Assembly: GCA_965214235.1 (NCBI GenBank)
Contig: CBDCBH010000003.1
Coordinates: 620,001-684,000 of the forward strand
Origin: Ilyomonas sp965214235
Lineage (GTDB): Bacteria; Bacteroidota; Bacteroidia; Chitinophagales; Chitinophagaceae
Direction of reading: 5' to 3'
DNA length: 64,000 nucleotides
Shown here piece after piece: positions 36,916 through 45,979 of the stretch. The notes under the pieces were generated by a model. The model ran no database searches, was not told where the DNA came from, and saw nothing but the letters and a program-made list of their open reading frames with translations. Position numbers and translations under genes: made by a program. The first letter of the stretch is position 1. Every line of letters begins with the position of its first letter.

Positions 36916-37392
36916 TTAATATCTTTTATTAAAATCGTTTCTATCACCCCGGTTCCCTCTGTCGCGATTGTCTTTGTTATCGTTATTTCTGTTATTGCTA
37001 TTGCTGTTGTTGTTACCAAAACGAGGAGTACGGGGACGATCACTGTTATAACCGCTGTTGTTATTGTTATAGCTTCGGTTGTTGTTATAACCACTGCCAC
37101 CGCTATTATAGCCTCTGCCGGCATTAGAGCTTCCGCCTTCGGTTCTATTTTGCTGGGCTTCGGCTTCTTTAACCGAAAGCTTTTTTCTGCCAATGGTTAC
37201 GCCATCCAATGTTACAATGGTTTCTTTTGCTTCAATTTCGTTTGGCATATCTACAAAACCAAAACCTTTACTTTTACCAGTAGCTCGGTCGGTTATAAGT
37301 CGGGCTGAACTTACTTCTCCGTATAACTCAAACATTTCTTTTAAGTCAACATCGTCAAAATCGCTGGTTAAACCAGCCACAAAAAGCATCAT
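36916..37392 (-). CDS. RNA-binding protein with RRM domain and Asn/Arg/Gly tail
   Basis: 158 residues. RRM at 1-80 with RNP2 LFVAGL and RNP1 KGFGFVDM; a low-complexity tail rich in Asn, Gly, Tyr and Arg follows (NNNRSYNNNNSGYNSDRP in part). Related proteins in Bacteroidota and cyanobacteria rise at low temperature and act as RNA chaperones. The tail may promote condensation or RNA binding; that is inference. Two adjacent ATG codons could start it. It has its own terminator. Confidence 0.9.
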   Translation of the reverse strand: MMLFVAGLTSDFDDVDLKEMFELYGEVSSARLITDRATGKSKGFGFVDMPNEIEAKETIVTLDGVTIGRKKLSVKEAEAQQNRTEGGSSNAGRGYNSGGSGYNNNRSYNNNNSGYNSDRPRTPRFGNNNSNSNNRNNDNKDNRDRGNRGDRNDFNKRY

Positions 37393-37512
37393 GATATTTT
37401 ATTTATTAAAAAGAAAAGTACGGAAAATCGTACCAGTAAATTGTTAAACGTGCAAAGTAAACATTCTGTATGCAAGAGGATATAAATTTGTTTTACTGAG
37501 GTGTTATAAAAA

Positions 37513-37540
37513 AATAATCCCGATAATTATCGGGATTATT
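37513..37540 (-). terminator. Terminator of dnaK
   Basis: 13-bp arms AATAATCCCGATA and TATCGGGATTATT around 2 nt, 26 bp after the dnaK stop. The minus-strand 3' side continues into TTTTTTT. Confidence 0.85.
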
Positions 37541-37566
37541 TATCTACAAATTAGAAATTATATTAA

Positions 37567-39465
37567 TTATTTTACCTCTTCAAATTCTGCGTCTGTAACG
37601 GTTTCGCCAGTGCCGGATGAAGAAGCGTTTCCTTCATTGCCATTCGGCTGTGCGCTACCTGCTGCCTGCGCTTTATAAAGTTCTTCGCTGGCAGCTGTCC
37701 AGGCTGTATTCATTTCTGTAAGAGCAGAATCAACAGCAGCCGCATCACCACTTTTGTGCGCTTCTTTCAGCTTGTTCAAAGCAGTCTCAATCGGCGCTTT
37801 TTTATCAGCAGGAATTTTATCGCCAAACTCTTTCAACTGTTTTTCAGTTTGGAAAATAAGGCTGTCTGCCTGATTCATTTTTTCCACTTTTTCGCGCGCG
37901 GTTTTATCGGTAGCTTCATTGGCTTTGGCTTCGGCTTTCATCTTTTCAATTTCTTCTTTATTTAAGCCGCTGCCTGCTTCCACACGAATTTTTTGTTCTT
38001 TTCCTGTTCCTTTGTCTTTTGCGCTTACATGCAAAATACCATTGGCATCAATATCAAACGTTACTTCAATTTGCGGAATACCACGCGGTGCGGGTGGAAT
38101 GCCATCAAGATTAAAAATACCAAGGCTTTTGTTTTGTGTTGCCAATGGACGTTCGCCCTGCAAAACATGAATTTGCACACCGGGCTGGTTATCACTTGCG
38201 GTTGAAAAAATTTCTGTTTTTTTAGATGGAATGGTTGTGTTGCTTTGAATCATGGTTGTCATCACACCACCCATGGTTTCAATACCCAAGCCAAGCGGCG
38301 TAACATCAAGAAGCAATACATCTTTTACTTCTCCGGTTAACACGGCACCCTGAATGGCTGCACCAACAGCAACAACTTCATCAGGATTTACACTTCTGTT
38401 TGGCTTTTTATTAAAGAACTTTTCTACCAGTTCCTGCACTTTTGGTATGCGTGTGCTACCGCCTACAAGGATAACTTCATCAATATCGCTTTTGTTATAG
38501 CCTGCATCTTTTAAGGCGGCTTCGCAAGGTGTTAAGCAACGGTTGAAAAGAGAATCGCTCAATTGTTCAAACTTAGCACGGGTTAATTTTTTAACCAGGT
38601 GCTTAGGCACACCGTCAATAGCCGTAACATAAGGCAGATTAATTTCAGTTTCGGAAGAAGAGCTTAGCTCAACCTTTGCTTTTTCAGCAGCTTCTTTTAA
38701 ACGTTGCAAAGCCATAGGATCTTTGCGAAGATCAATGTTTTCATCTTTTTTAAATTCTTCTGCCAGCCAGTCCATAATTACTTTATCAAAGTCATCACCA
38801 CCCAGGTGTGTATCACCGTTGGTAGATTTTACTTCAAAAACACCATCGCCTAATTCAAGGACAGATATATCAAATGTACCACCACCCAGATCGAATACGG
38901 CAATTTTTTGATCAGCATGTTTTTTATCTAATCCATAAGCCAATGCAGCAGCCGTAGGTTCGTTCACTATACGTCGAACGTTTAAACCAGCAATTTCACC
39001 GGCTTCTTTCGTAGCCTGACGTTGTGCATCATTAAAATATGCTGGCACCGTAATTACGGCTTCAGTCACTTCCTGACCTAAGTAATCTTCAGCAGTTTTT
39101 TTCATCTTTTGAAGAATCATGGCAGAAATTTCCTGCGGTGTATATAAGCGTCCGTCAATATCAATGCGAACGGTATTATTATCACCTTTTGCTACTTTAT
39201 AGCTCCAATGACTAATTTCGTTAGTTACTTCATCAAAACGGCGACCCATAAAACGCTTCACACTCATAATGGTGTTTTGCGGATTGGTAATTGCCTGACG
39301 TTTTGCCGGATCACCTACTTTGCGCTCGCCATTTTTTAAAAAACCAACTACTGAAGGGGTTGTTCTTCTGCCTTCATCGTTAGCTATTACAACAGGTTCG
39401 TTACCTTCCATTACAGAAACACAACTATTGGTTGTACCGAGGTCTATTCCTATTATTTTTCCCAT
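37567..39465 (-). CDS. dnaK: Chaperone DnaK (Hsp70)
   Basis: 632 residues; ATPase domain beginning GIDLGTTNSCVSVMEG, the phosphate motif DLGGGTFDISVLE, and substrate-binding domain LLLDVTPLGLGIETMGG, ending DAEFEEVK. It folds proteins with DnaJ and GrpE, neither of which is here. Single gene with its own terminator; no CIRCE-like operator was found in the short upstream spacer. Confidence 0.97.
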   Translation of the reverse strand: MGKIIGIDLGTTNSCVSVMEGNEPVVIANDEGRRTTPSVVGFLKNGERKVGDPAKRQAITNPQNTIMSVKRFMGRRFDEVTNEISHWSYKVAKGDNNTVRIDIDGRLYTPQEISAMILQKMKKTAEDYLGQEVTEAVITVPAYFNDAQRQATKEAGEIAGLNVRRIVNEPTAAALAYGLDKKHADQKIAVFDLGGGTFDISVLELGDGVFEVKSTNGDTHLGGDDFDKVIMDWLAEEFKKDENIDLRKDPMALQRLKEAAEKAKVELSSSSETEINLPYVTAIDGVPKHLVKKLTRAKFEQLSDSLFNRCLTPCEAALKDAGYNKSDIDEVILVGGSTRIPKVQELVEKFFNKKPNRSVNPDEVVAVGAAIQGAVLTGEVKDVLLLDVTPLGLGIETMGGVMTTMIQSNTTIPSKKTEIFSTASDNQPGVQIHVLQGERPLATQNKSLGIFNLDGIPPAPRGIPQIEVTFDIDANGILHVSAKDKGTGKEQKIRVEAGSGLNKEEIEKMKAEAKANEATDKTAREKVEKMNQADSLIFQTEKQLKEFGDKIPADKKAPIETALNKLKEAHKSGDAAAVDSALTEMNTAWTAASEELYKAQAAGSAQPNGNEGNASSSGTGETVTDAEFEEVK

Positions 39466-39560
39466 ATTATTAATTGAATTTTTAGTGGTTAGATTTATAA
39501 ATACAGCACTTAATAATCAATCACTATGCCACCAGAGAGAAGATGAAAAAATGGCAGGGT

Positions 39561-40940
39561 TTACATCTTCATCAGCTTTGGACGAATTTCTACATAAATC
39601 TGCCCGCTCATTGGCGCTTTGCCGTATAAGCTTTGCAAAGAGGGCGGCGGAAGATTAATTGACGATTGTAATCCTCCAATCAATTCAAATTTTCCAAAAG
39701 AAATCAACTGCCGATTTGTACCTAACGTCAGCTTATGTATGTCAAAAACGCGCTTGCCATACTGCAATTCTAAATTCAGTTCTTCGGATGATTTTTGTAC
39801 AAATTCATAACGCCCGTAAACAGCTTGTTTTTGTAATTGCTGTGTACCTTCTGCAAGCAATGAATTTTCTTTATGCTTATCCGCTCCTTCCTGATTCATT
39901 CCCCAAACAAGGGCTGATGAAAAGAAGTTACCTTTTGAAGTAGTTGGCGAAGAATACAAAACCGAGGCGGTATAACGCATTACATTTTCATCAGGATGTA
40001 AACTCTCAGGGCTTTTGATAAATGCCTGTGATACCTGTAAAGCCAATGATGGCAAGGGATTGAACGATAATCGCCAGGAATAACTATCTAATTTTGGCTT
40101 ATCAAAATTATAACGGTTTTCATTGGGCTCTCTTCCTGTAAACGATGAAAACTCACCTTTTAATTTGTCCCACCTTACACCTGCGGTAGCTACGCCAAAT
40201 GTAATATGCGTAGCATCCTGCCAGTGATGACTTAACGGTGCATCCGGATCATTCAAGGCAATAGTCCTGTGCATAAACGTAGGCGCACTAATGGCAGGCT
40301 CGCCAGGGTAACCAATGTAGCCAAATAGGTCTATCTTTTTATTTAAACGTTGTGTGTAGCCAACACTTAGCCCTGAAAATAAATCGTGCGGATGTTGCCT
40401 GTCAACCAAGGGCTCACCTTTGTATGACTCACCCGACTGAAAGAGCAACGGATAACCCTGCAATGTAACCGTTATCGGGTCTAAACTTATCATCGCTGTA
40501 AAGTTGAACAAACCGTTTTTACCAACTGGTTTGTTGTACATCGCCATAAACCAATTGGGTGCATCAAACTGTGCCGCGCTGCGGGAGTTTTTCTTTGTTA
40601 GTTGCTGATCATCATACCGTATAAAAATACTTCCGTGAAGCATCCACATCCCTTTTTTTGTATGCTTCATAACCATGTACATCGGATTATTATCGGGCGA
40701 CCATGCAGTTCCCGAACCATTGCGCGACATGAGTAAGGTGCGTGAGTATGAATGGCTCATGCCGGGCATATCTTCATCCATATTCATGTTGCTCATGTTC
40801 ATCATGCTTTCATTCATTGGCACCGTATCATGGCTCATGTTAATATTGCCCATATTCGTACTATCCATGTTATGGTATTGCTGTGCATGAGCAGAGCAAA
40901 GAATACAAAATGACAGATTTAAAAAGAGAAGCACTTTCAT
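39561..40940 (-). CDS. Met/His-rich outer-membrane-type protein of the copper cluster
   Basis: 459 residues. Signal peptide to about residue 19, then a Met/Asn/His-rich segment (MNMSNMNMDEDMPGM and relatives, residues 22-65) that can bind copper, then a beta-rich body with barrel-like strands ending in YVEIRPKLMKM. No enzyme motif. Last gene of a minus-strand run whose other members carry HMA domains, so a role in copper export or storage is likely. Separated by 29 bp from the HMA gene upstream. Confidence 0.65.
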   Translation of the reverse strand: MKVLLFLNLSFCILCSAHAQQYHNMDSTNMGNINMSHDTVPMNESMMNMSNMNMDEDMPGMSHSYSRTLLMSRNGSGTAWSPDNNPMYMVMKHTKKGMWMLHGSIFIRYDDQQLTKKNSRSAAQFDAPNWFMAMYNKPVGKNGLFNFTAMISLDPITVTLQGYPLLFQSGESYKGEPLVDRQHPHDLFSGLSVGYTQRLNKKIDLFGYIGYPGEPAISAPTFMHRTIALNDPDAPLSHHWQDATHITFGVATAGVRWDKLKGEFSSFTGREPNENRYNFDKPKLDSYSWRLSFNPLPSLALQVSQAFIKSPESLHPDENVMRYTASVLYSSPTTSKGNFFSSALVWGMNQEGADKHKENSLLAEGTQQLQKQAVYGRYEFVQKSSEELNLELQYGKRVFDIHKLTLGTNRQLISFGKFELIGGLQSSINLPPPSLQSLYGKAPMSGQIYVEIRPKLMKM

Positions 40941-40969
40941 AGCAAATGAGATAATAAGTAGGTTAATAA

Positions 40970-41329
40970 TCAGGGCTTCTTGGTTGTTCTTAAAGAATCT
41001 TTCCTATCGTACTGGCAACATTCATCCAGATTGTTATAAGCCTTATCATCACCTTTATATTTTTCGGTATTGTAGCCTGCTGCCGCTATATTCTTTTGTA
41101 TTTGCTCGCTGGTTACTTTGGAAGGATCATAAGTTACGGTAAGCCATTTAGATGTCTTGTTCCATTCAGCGCTTGTAGCACCGGCTGTTTTAGATGCGGT
41201 TTCAATATTCTCCTTGCAGATGTTGCAATTGCCAAACACTTTTATTTTATCTGTTTTTGTTGTTTGCGCAAACAAGTTTGCCGACATAAAAATGAGTGTG
41301 GCAATCAATAAAAATTTCAATGATTTCAT
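40970..41329 (-). CDS. Periplasmic heavy-metal-associated (HMA) protein
   Basis: 119 residues. Signal peptide to about residue 21 (SANLFAQ), then an HMA-like fold with the metal motif GNCNICKENIE, where the two Cys bind Cu(I). A Cys pair (DECCQYD) sits near the end. Periplasmic copper chaperone is the most likely role. It is second from the end of the metal cluster. Confidence 0.8.
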   Translation of the reverse strand: MKSLKFLLIATLIFMSANLFAQTTKTDKIKVFGNCNICKENIETASKTAGATSAEWNKTSKWLTVTYDPSKVTSEQIQKNIAAAGYNTEKYKGDDKAYNNLDECCQYDRKDSLRTTKKP

Positions 41330-41386
41330 GTTACCTGATTTTGATGATGAATGAATAATAAGATGTTTAAAAATGAATGTTACTAA

Positions 41387-42193
41387 TCAATACACGTTAA
41401 ATAAATTATATTCAAAACGAATGAACAATCCGTTAGATGATGTTCTTAGCAAAGTATGGCTGAGTTGTGTGCGATAGCCAATATCCAAGCGGGCTACACT
41501 GTTGAAGATAAACTGAACTGAAGGCGCAGCATCGATATAATACCTGCCGCTGCCAAGGTTCAGTTGGCTTAATAGTTCCAGCATAAGGTTAAGATTGGTT
41601 TGCTTATAATCTTTATATATTTTCGGTAACACCAACTTGCCTGCTGATAATGTATAATTCAAAGCTTTGCTGTTATTAACATCCGGAAATTTATTGCTGC
41701 TGTTATTATCCACCGCTTTTACAAAAGATAAAGCCGATGACAGAGCGGTTTTGTGCAGCAATTGTGTAGCTACCACACCGCCTTCAAAGCCGCTATTATA
41801 TCCGTATAGGTTTATTTCCTCTTCCTCAATTTTACTATTGTTTATGCTGTACCTGCCAAATGCCGCCATGCGAAAATGCTGCTGTACATCATCATTACTT
41901 AAGAACCGGTATTTAGCATACACGCTGCCGCCTTCTGCAGAAAACCGGCAGCTGCGATTACTGAAAAATATATCGCCATGCACCATCACTTTTTTAGAAA
42001 CGCCAACCATTACTTCCGGTATCAAATGATAATCGGTTGCAGAAGTGTAACGTTCAGGCACGATGTAATTATTCAGCCTCAAACCGATGCTTTTAGCAGC
42101 CATATTACTTGCCGGCTCGGTAAAAGTAAAAAGCTCTTGTGCAGCACCTGTTAAGCATAAAAACAAGGCGGCTATACTTAGCTTTGTTTTCAT
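41387..42193 (-). CDS. Secreted barrel-like protein of the metal cluster
   Basis: 268 residues with a signal peptide ending GAAQ, then alternating hydrophobic/polar strands and an aromatic end (FIRFEYNLFNVY), typical of outer-membrane beta-barrels. No recognised family. Its place between two HMA genes suggests a metal-related envelope role. Confidence 0.6.
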   Translation of the reverse strand: MKTKLSIAALFLCLTGAAQELFTFTEPASNMAAKSIGLRLNNYIVPERYTSATDYHLIPEVMVGVSKKVMVHGDIFFSNRSCRFSAEGGSVYAKYRFLSNDDVQQHFRMAAFGRYSINNSKIEEEEINLYGYNSGFEGGVVATQLLHKTALSSALSFVKAVDNNSSNKFPDVNNSKALNYTLSAGKLVLPKIYKDYKQTNLNLMLELLSQLNLGSGRYYIDAAPSVQFIFNSVARLDIGYRTQLSHTLLRTSSNGLFIRFEYNLFNVY

Positions 42194-42236
42194 TATGATC
42201 GGGTTTAAAAAAGTGCAGTAAAAACAAACCTATTTA

Positions 42237-42725
42237 TCAGATGGTTACATTATAAATGCCTTTACCGCTATTGGTAATGCGGGCCGCATTCTTCTTGTAT
42301 TCTTTTCCTGAAATAAACCCTTTGTCAACAATTCTCACTTGTTGCTCACCGTTTAATGATTGCTCTTTCGGATGAAGAAAATAGAAAGTTTTATCATCCA
42401 GTTTTACAGGCTGGTCATCCTTTATCTGGAGATTATCGAAATGAATAGTGGCTACAAAATTTGCTACGGTAAACCCTGCATCTTCTACTTTTTTCTTTAT
42501 CTTATCAAAATCTACATAGCTGCCGGGTTTGAAAGAAATATTAAAAGTGGAAGTTTGCACATTTGGATGCACCTGTGCTACAAAATCTATGGTTTGTAAC
42601 GATTTATTAATGGAGTTGCTGCACATGCTGCACGTTAAGCCGCTGGCTTGCAGCGATACTTTAGTTATTTGTGCGTGGGCTAACAACGAAAAGACGCTGG
42701 CTATACAAAACAAAAGCGTTTTCAT
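42237..42725 (-). CDS. Secreted HMA-domain protein
   Basis: 162 residues. Signal peptide to about residue 18 (SVFSLLAHA), HMA domain with the CxxC pair in GLTCSMCSNSINKSL, then a C-terminal region of unknown fold rich in Lys and Asp. The HMA motif binds Cu(I) or a similar metal. The start is placed at the ATG at 42725, since the longer frame to 42797 puts 24 residues ahead of a good signal peptide. Confidence 0.8.
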   Translation of the reverse strand: MKTLLFCIASVFSLLAHAQITKVSLQASGLTCSMCSNSINKSLQTIDFVAQVHPNVQTSTFNISFKPGSYVDFDKIKKKVEDAGFTVANFVATIHFDNLQIKDDQPVKLDDKTFYFLHPKEQSLNGEQQVRIVDKGFISGKEYKKNAARITNSGKGIYNVTI

Positions 42726-42810
42726 GAGTACACATTTAGAATGATGAATAGAAGTGAACAGTTCAAAGCACAATGGATAAGCCATTGCACACAGCAATCA
42801 ATCATTCAAT

Positions 42811-43185
42811 TTATAGTCTGAAAATGCAGTAAAGAACCGAAAGAGAAGTGCCGGAATGCGGCGGGGAATTATTATGCGTAGCAAACGCCGATGTTAATGA
42901 AGGAAAGGTGGTTGAATAAATATTGTAAGTAGTGTAAATAAGAACATAATTGGAAGGCAAAGATGTTTCGCAATTTACAAACGGGTGCGCGTCCTGGGCT
43001 TTCAGCACCTTTGCTTTGTTTTCGCAACAACCTTTTTCGTGCTTCATGCCACACTTGCTGCATTTGTTTTCATTAGAAAAATCAACCGAATACATCTTAC
43101 CCATACAGTAATGGGAATTGATTATTGCACCTGATGAGGTTGCTAAATAAACAAAAGCTAATATGGTAGCTGCTACTTTCTTCAT
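42811..43185 (-). CDS. HYC_CC_PP family protein
   Basis: 124 residues. Signal-like N-terminus (MKKVAATILAFVYLATSSGA), the HYC motif (INSHYCMGKMYSVDF), a CSKCGMKHEKGCCENK cluster, then a Pro-containing tail. These are the marks of the HYC_CC_PP family, found beside copper genes in Bacteroidota. It opens the metal cluster and would bind copper through its Cys and His residues. Confidence 0.85.
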   Translation of the reverse strand: MKKVAATILAFVYLATSSGAIINSHYCMGKMYSVDFSNENKCSKCGMKHEKGCCENKAKVLKAQDAHPFVNCETSLPSNYVLIYTTYNIYSTTFPSLTSAFATHNNSPPHSGTSLSVLYCIFRL

Positions 43186-43770
43186 GTTGATAAGCGTTAA
43201 GCTTATTTACAGTATTTTTTTTTCGAACAAATATAGCCTGTAATAGCCTGATTAAAAATTGCAACCTACAATTCGTTGTTATCATTATATCGCCAAGAAC
43301 ACTATTGCTTCCTATTCTCTTGTGAATAGATTAGTATATTAGTATTAAACCAATGGAGATAATTTCTCATCAAAACTATAAATTATACAATCTCGTACAT
43401 CATCTGTTACTGTTTATCAACCAGGTTTCGACATAAATAACACTTAAAAAAATAATATGCTTTTACCCATAGATGAAGAAAATAACGTGAAACTGAAATT
43501 ACTTAAAGAAGAAGACATAACGGGTATAATTGAAGTAAAAGAAAAACTTCATCTCTATCTTCTACATAACCATACTGCAAAAGACCAGTGGCTGCTATCG
43601 TGCCACGCTCATTGTTTTATTTGTTTATCGTAACCTATATTCACTTCGTTGTTCAATATTGTTAAGCCAGCCACTTGTTTTATTTTAACACACTTACTTA
43701 GGAATGTTCCCTTTTTCGCAACCTCTTGCTGATACCGCTTCTTATTTTTGTAGATTGAAATTATACAAAT
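43186..43770. other. Intergenic region upstream of feoB
   Basis: 585 bp. It contains one small open frame (43457-43633) with a Cys/His-rich end, and a TATTTTTG box (43743-43750) that matches the Bacteroidota -7 element, 20 bp before the feoB TTG. No feoA gene is present and I see no riboswitch. Confidence 0.5.
43457..43633 (+). CDS. Possible 58-residue Cys/His-ended peptide
   Basis: Starts with ATG (MLLPIDEENNVKLKLLKEED) and ends LLSCHAHCFICLS, where three Cys and two His are packed into eight residues. The base composition looks coding in the first half. It lies upstream of feoB on the same strand. I do not recognise a family, and it could be the remnant of a longer gene. Confidence 0.3.
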   Translation: MLLPIDEENNVKLKLLKEEDITGIIEVKEKLHLYLLHNHTAKDQWLLSCHAHCFICLS

Positions 43771-45888
43771 TTGACAGGCAAACAGGTTAATATAGCGTTG
43801 GTTGGCAACCCAAACTGCGGAAAGACATCTCTTTTTAATTCCCTTACAGGCTTAAACCAAAAGGTTGGTAATTTCCCTGGCGTAACAGTTGATAAAAAAA
43901 CGGGCGTAACTAACCTGGAAAATGACTTTCCCGCAAAGCTGATTGACCTTCCCGGCACTTATAGTTTATACCCTCGCCGCGCCGATGAATGGGTGGCTTA
44001 CAGGGTGATGATGAATGTGGATGATGACATAAAACCCGACATTATTCTTGCCGTTGCTGATGCTAGCAATTTAAAACGCAACCTTCTTTTTTGCAGCCAG
44101 GTAATTGATTTAAAACAACCTGTTGTTATTGCACTCACCATGATGGACATTGCGCGCAGCAAAGGTTTAAGCATTGATATACCTCAATTAGAACGTGAGC
44201 TGGGCGTGCCGGTTGTGCCTGTAAACCCCCGAAAAGGCAAAGGCATTTTACAACTAAAAAAAGCGTTGGCGCAAACTTCAAGGCAAACGTTTGCTGCACC
44301 GAAGTTTGATTTTATTCCGAATAAACAACTTGCATCTTTCGCCATTGACGGCGCAAAAAAATTAGTGCCCCATTTGAGCGATTATGCAGCTATGCACTAC
44401 CTCATTAATCACGAAAATTTTCCTCTTGATAACCTAACGCAAAAAGCCATTGAACAGGTTGAAATCACTAACCATTTTAATCCTACCAAAACGCAGGCTG
44501 ATGAAATTGTGCAACGGTATTCTCGCATCCGGCAAATTATGCAGCAAAGCGTGGTGGAGCCCGATCCGCTTCAAAAAAAATTGTTCACCGAAAGGCTTGA
44601 TAACCTTCTTCTTCATCGCGTGTGGGGCAATGTTATTTTACTGGCGGTTTTGTTTTTATTGTTTCAAAGCATCTTCTGGTTTGCTCAATTTCCTATGAAT
44701 GCAATCGACTGGAGTTTCTCGAAATTGAGCGGCTGGCTAGGGAGTAGTTTACCACAGGCATGGTGGAGCAATTTATTAGTAAATGGTTTATTGGCCGGGT
44801 TGAGCGGCATTCTTGTTTTTGTGCCGCAGATTATGATTTTGTTTGGATTGATTACTATTTTAGAAGATGTTGGCTACATGGCGCGCATTTCTTTTTTAAG
44901 CGATAAACTAATGCGCAAAGTAGGCTTAAACGGAAAGAGCGTAATGCCCATGATTAGCGGCTTTGCGTGCGCCGTGCCTGCCATTATGAGCACAAGAAAT
45001 ATTGAAAACAGAAAGGAACGCCTGCTTACTATTTTGGTTACGCCGCTAATGAGTTGCAGCGCACGGTTGCCGGTTTACACTATGCTTATTGCATTGGCGG
45101 TTCCCAACCGTTTTTTTTTAGGCTTTTTAAGTGAACAGGGTTTGGTGATGATGGCTTTGTATTTAGTAGGAATTATAATGGCGCTAATTGTAAGCTATGT
45201 GTTGAAGTGGATTATCAACATAAAAGAAAAAAGCTTTTTTATTTTAGAGCTGCCCGTGTATCGTGCGCCACGCTGGAAGAACGTTGGCATTACTATGATT
45301 GAGAAAGCAAAAATGTTTGTGTCGGATGCAGGCAGAATTATTATCGTTATCAGCCTGCTGCTTTGGTTTTTGAGCAGTTACGGACCTTCATCAAGAATGA
45401 AAATTATTGACACAAAATATGCACGGTTAGAACAAACTGCAACGCCGGATAATAAAGACATTGTAGCAAAACAACACAAAACCGAAAAGCTGCAAAACTC
45501 CTTTGCCGGTATTGCCGGAAGAGCTATTGAGCCGGTAATAAAGCCTTTGGGTTTTGATTGGAAAATAGGCATAGCGCTCATCACTTCGTTTGCAGCACGC
45601 GAAGTGTTTGTGGGCACAATGGCAACTTTATACAGCGTTGATGAAAAAGACGATGCCACCCTGAAACAAAAAATGCAAAATGCAAAACGCGAAGATGGAA
45701 CCAAAGTTTATACACTGGCAACCGCTTTATCATTGATGATATTTTATGTTTTGGCAATGCAATGTATGAGCACGCTTGCCATTACAAAACGCGAAACCAA
45801 AAGCTGGAAGTGGCCTGCCATTCAATTTGTTTATATGACAGGGTTAGCTTACCTGATGAGCTTCATCGTGTTTCATGTTTTTAAATGA
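43771..45888 (+). CDS. feoB: Ferrous iron transport protein B
   Basis: 705 residues. G domain: G1 GNPNCGKTS (12-20), G2 GNFPGVTVDK, G3 DLPGTYSL, and G4 as TMMD (123-126) where NxxD is usual. Membrane part with about eight helices and the gate motifs CAVPAIMSTR and CSARLPVYTM. Takes up Fe(II). Start must be TTG at 43771, because a stop is in frame just upstream and the next in-frame ATG lies past the P-loop. No feoA or feoC is adjacent. Confidence 0.95.
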   Translation: MTGKQVNIALVGNPNCGKTSLFNSLTGLNQKVGNFPGVTVDKKTGVTNLENDFPAKLIDLPGTYSLYPRRADEWVAYRVMMNVDDDIKPDIILAVADASNLKRNLLFCSQVIDLKQPVVIALTMMDIARSKGLSIDIPQLERELGVPVVPVNPRKGKGILQLKKALAQTSRQTFAAPKFDFIPNKQLASFAIDGAKKLVPHLSDYAAMHYLINHENFPLDNLTQKAIEQVEITNHFNPTKTQADEIVQRYSRIRQIMQQSVVEPDPLQKKLFTERLDNLLLHRVWGNVILLAVLFLLFQSIFWFAQFPMNAIDWSFSKLSGWLGSSLPQAWWSNLLVNGLLAGLSGILVFVPQIMILFGLITILEDVGYMARISFLSDKLMRKVGLNGKSVMPMISGFACAVPAIMSTRNIENRKERLLTILVTPLMSCSARLPVYTMLIALAVPNRFFLGFLSEQGLVMMALYLVGIIMALIVSYVLKWIINIKEKSFFILELPVYRAPRWKNVGITMIEKAKMFVSDAGRIIIVISLLLWFLSSYGPSSRMKIIDTKYARLEQTATPDNKDIVAKQHKTEKLQNSFAGIAGRAIEPVIKPLGFDWKIGIALITSFAAREVFVGTMATLYSVDEKDDATLKQKMQNAKREDGTKVYTLATALSLMIFYVLAMQCMSTLAITKRETKSWKWPAIQFVYMTGLAYLMSFIVFHVFK

Positions 45889-45979
45889 ATTATGCAGAAA
45901 AAAAATAATACTTAATCTTTTAAAAAAAAACAAACACAAGTAAATTAATCATATTAGAAACCAGTAACTTGCATACACT

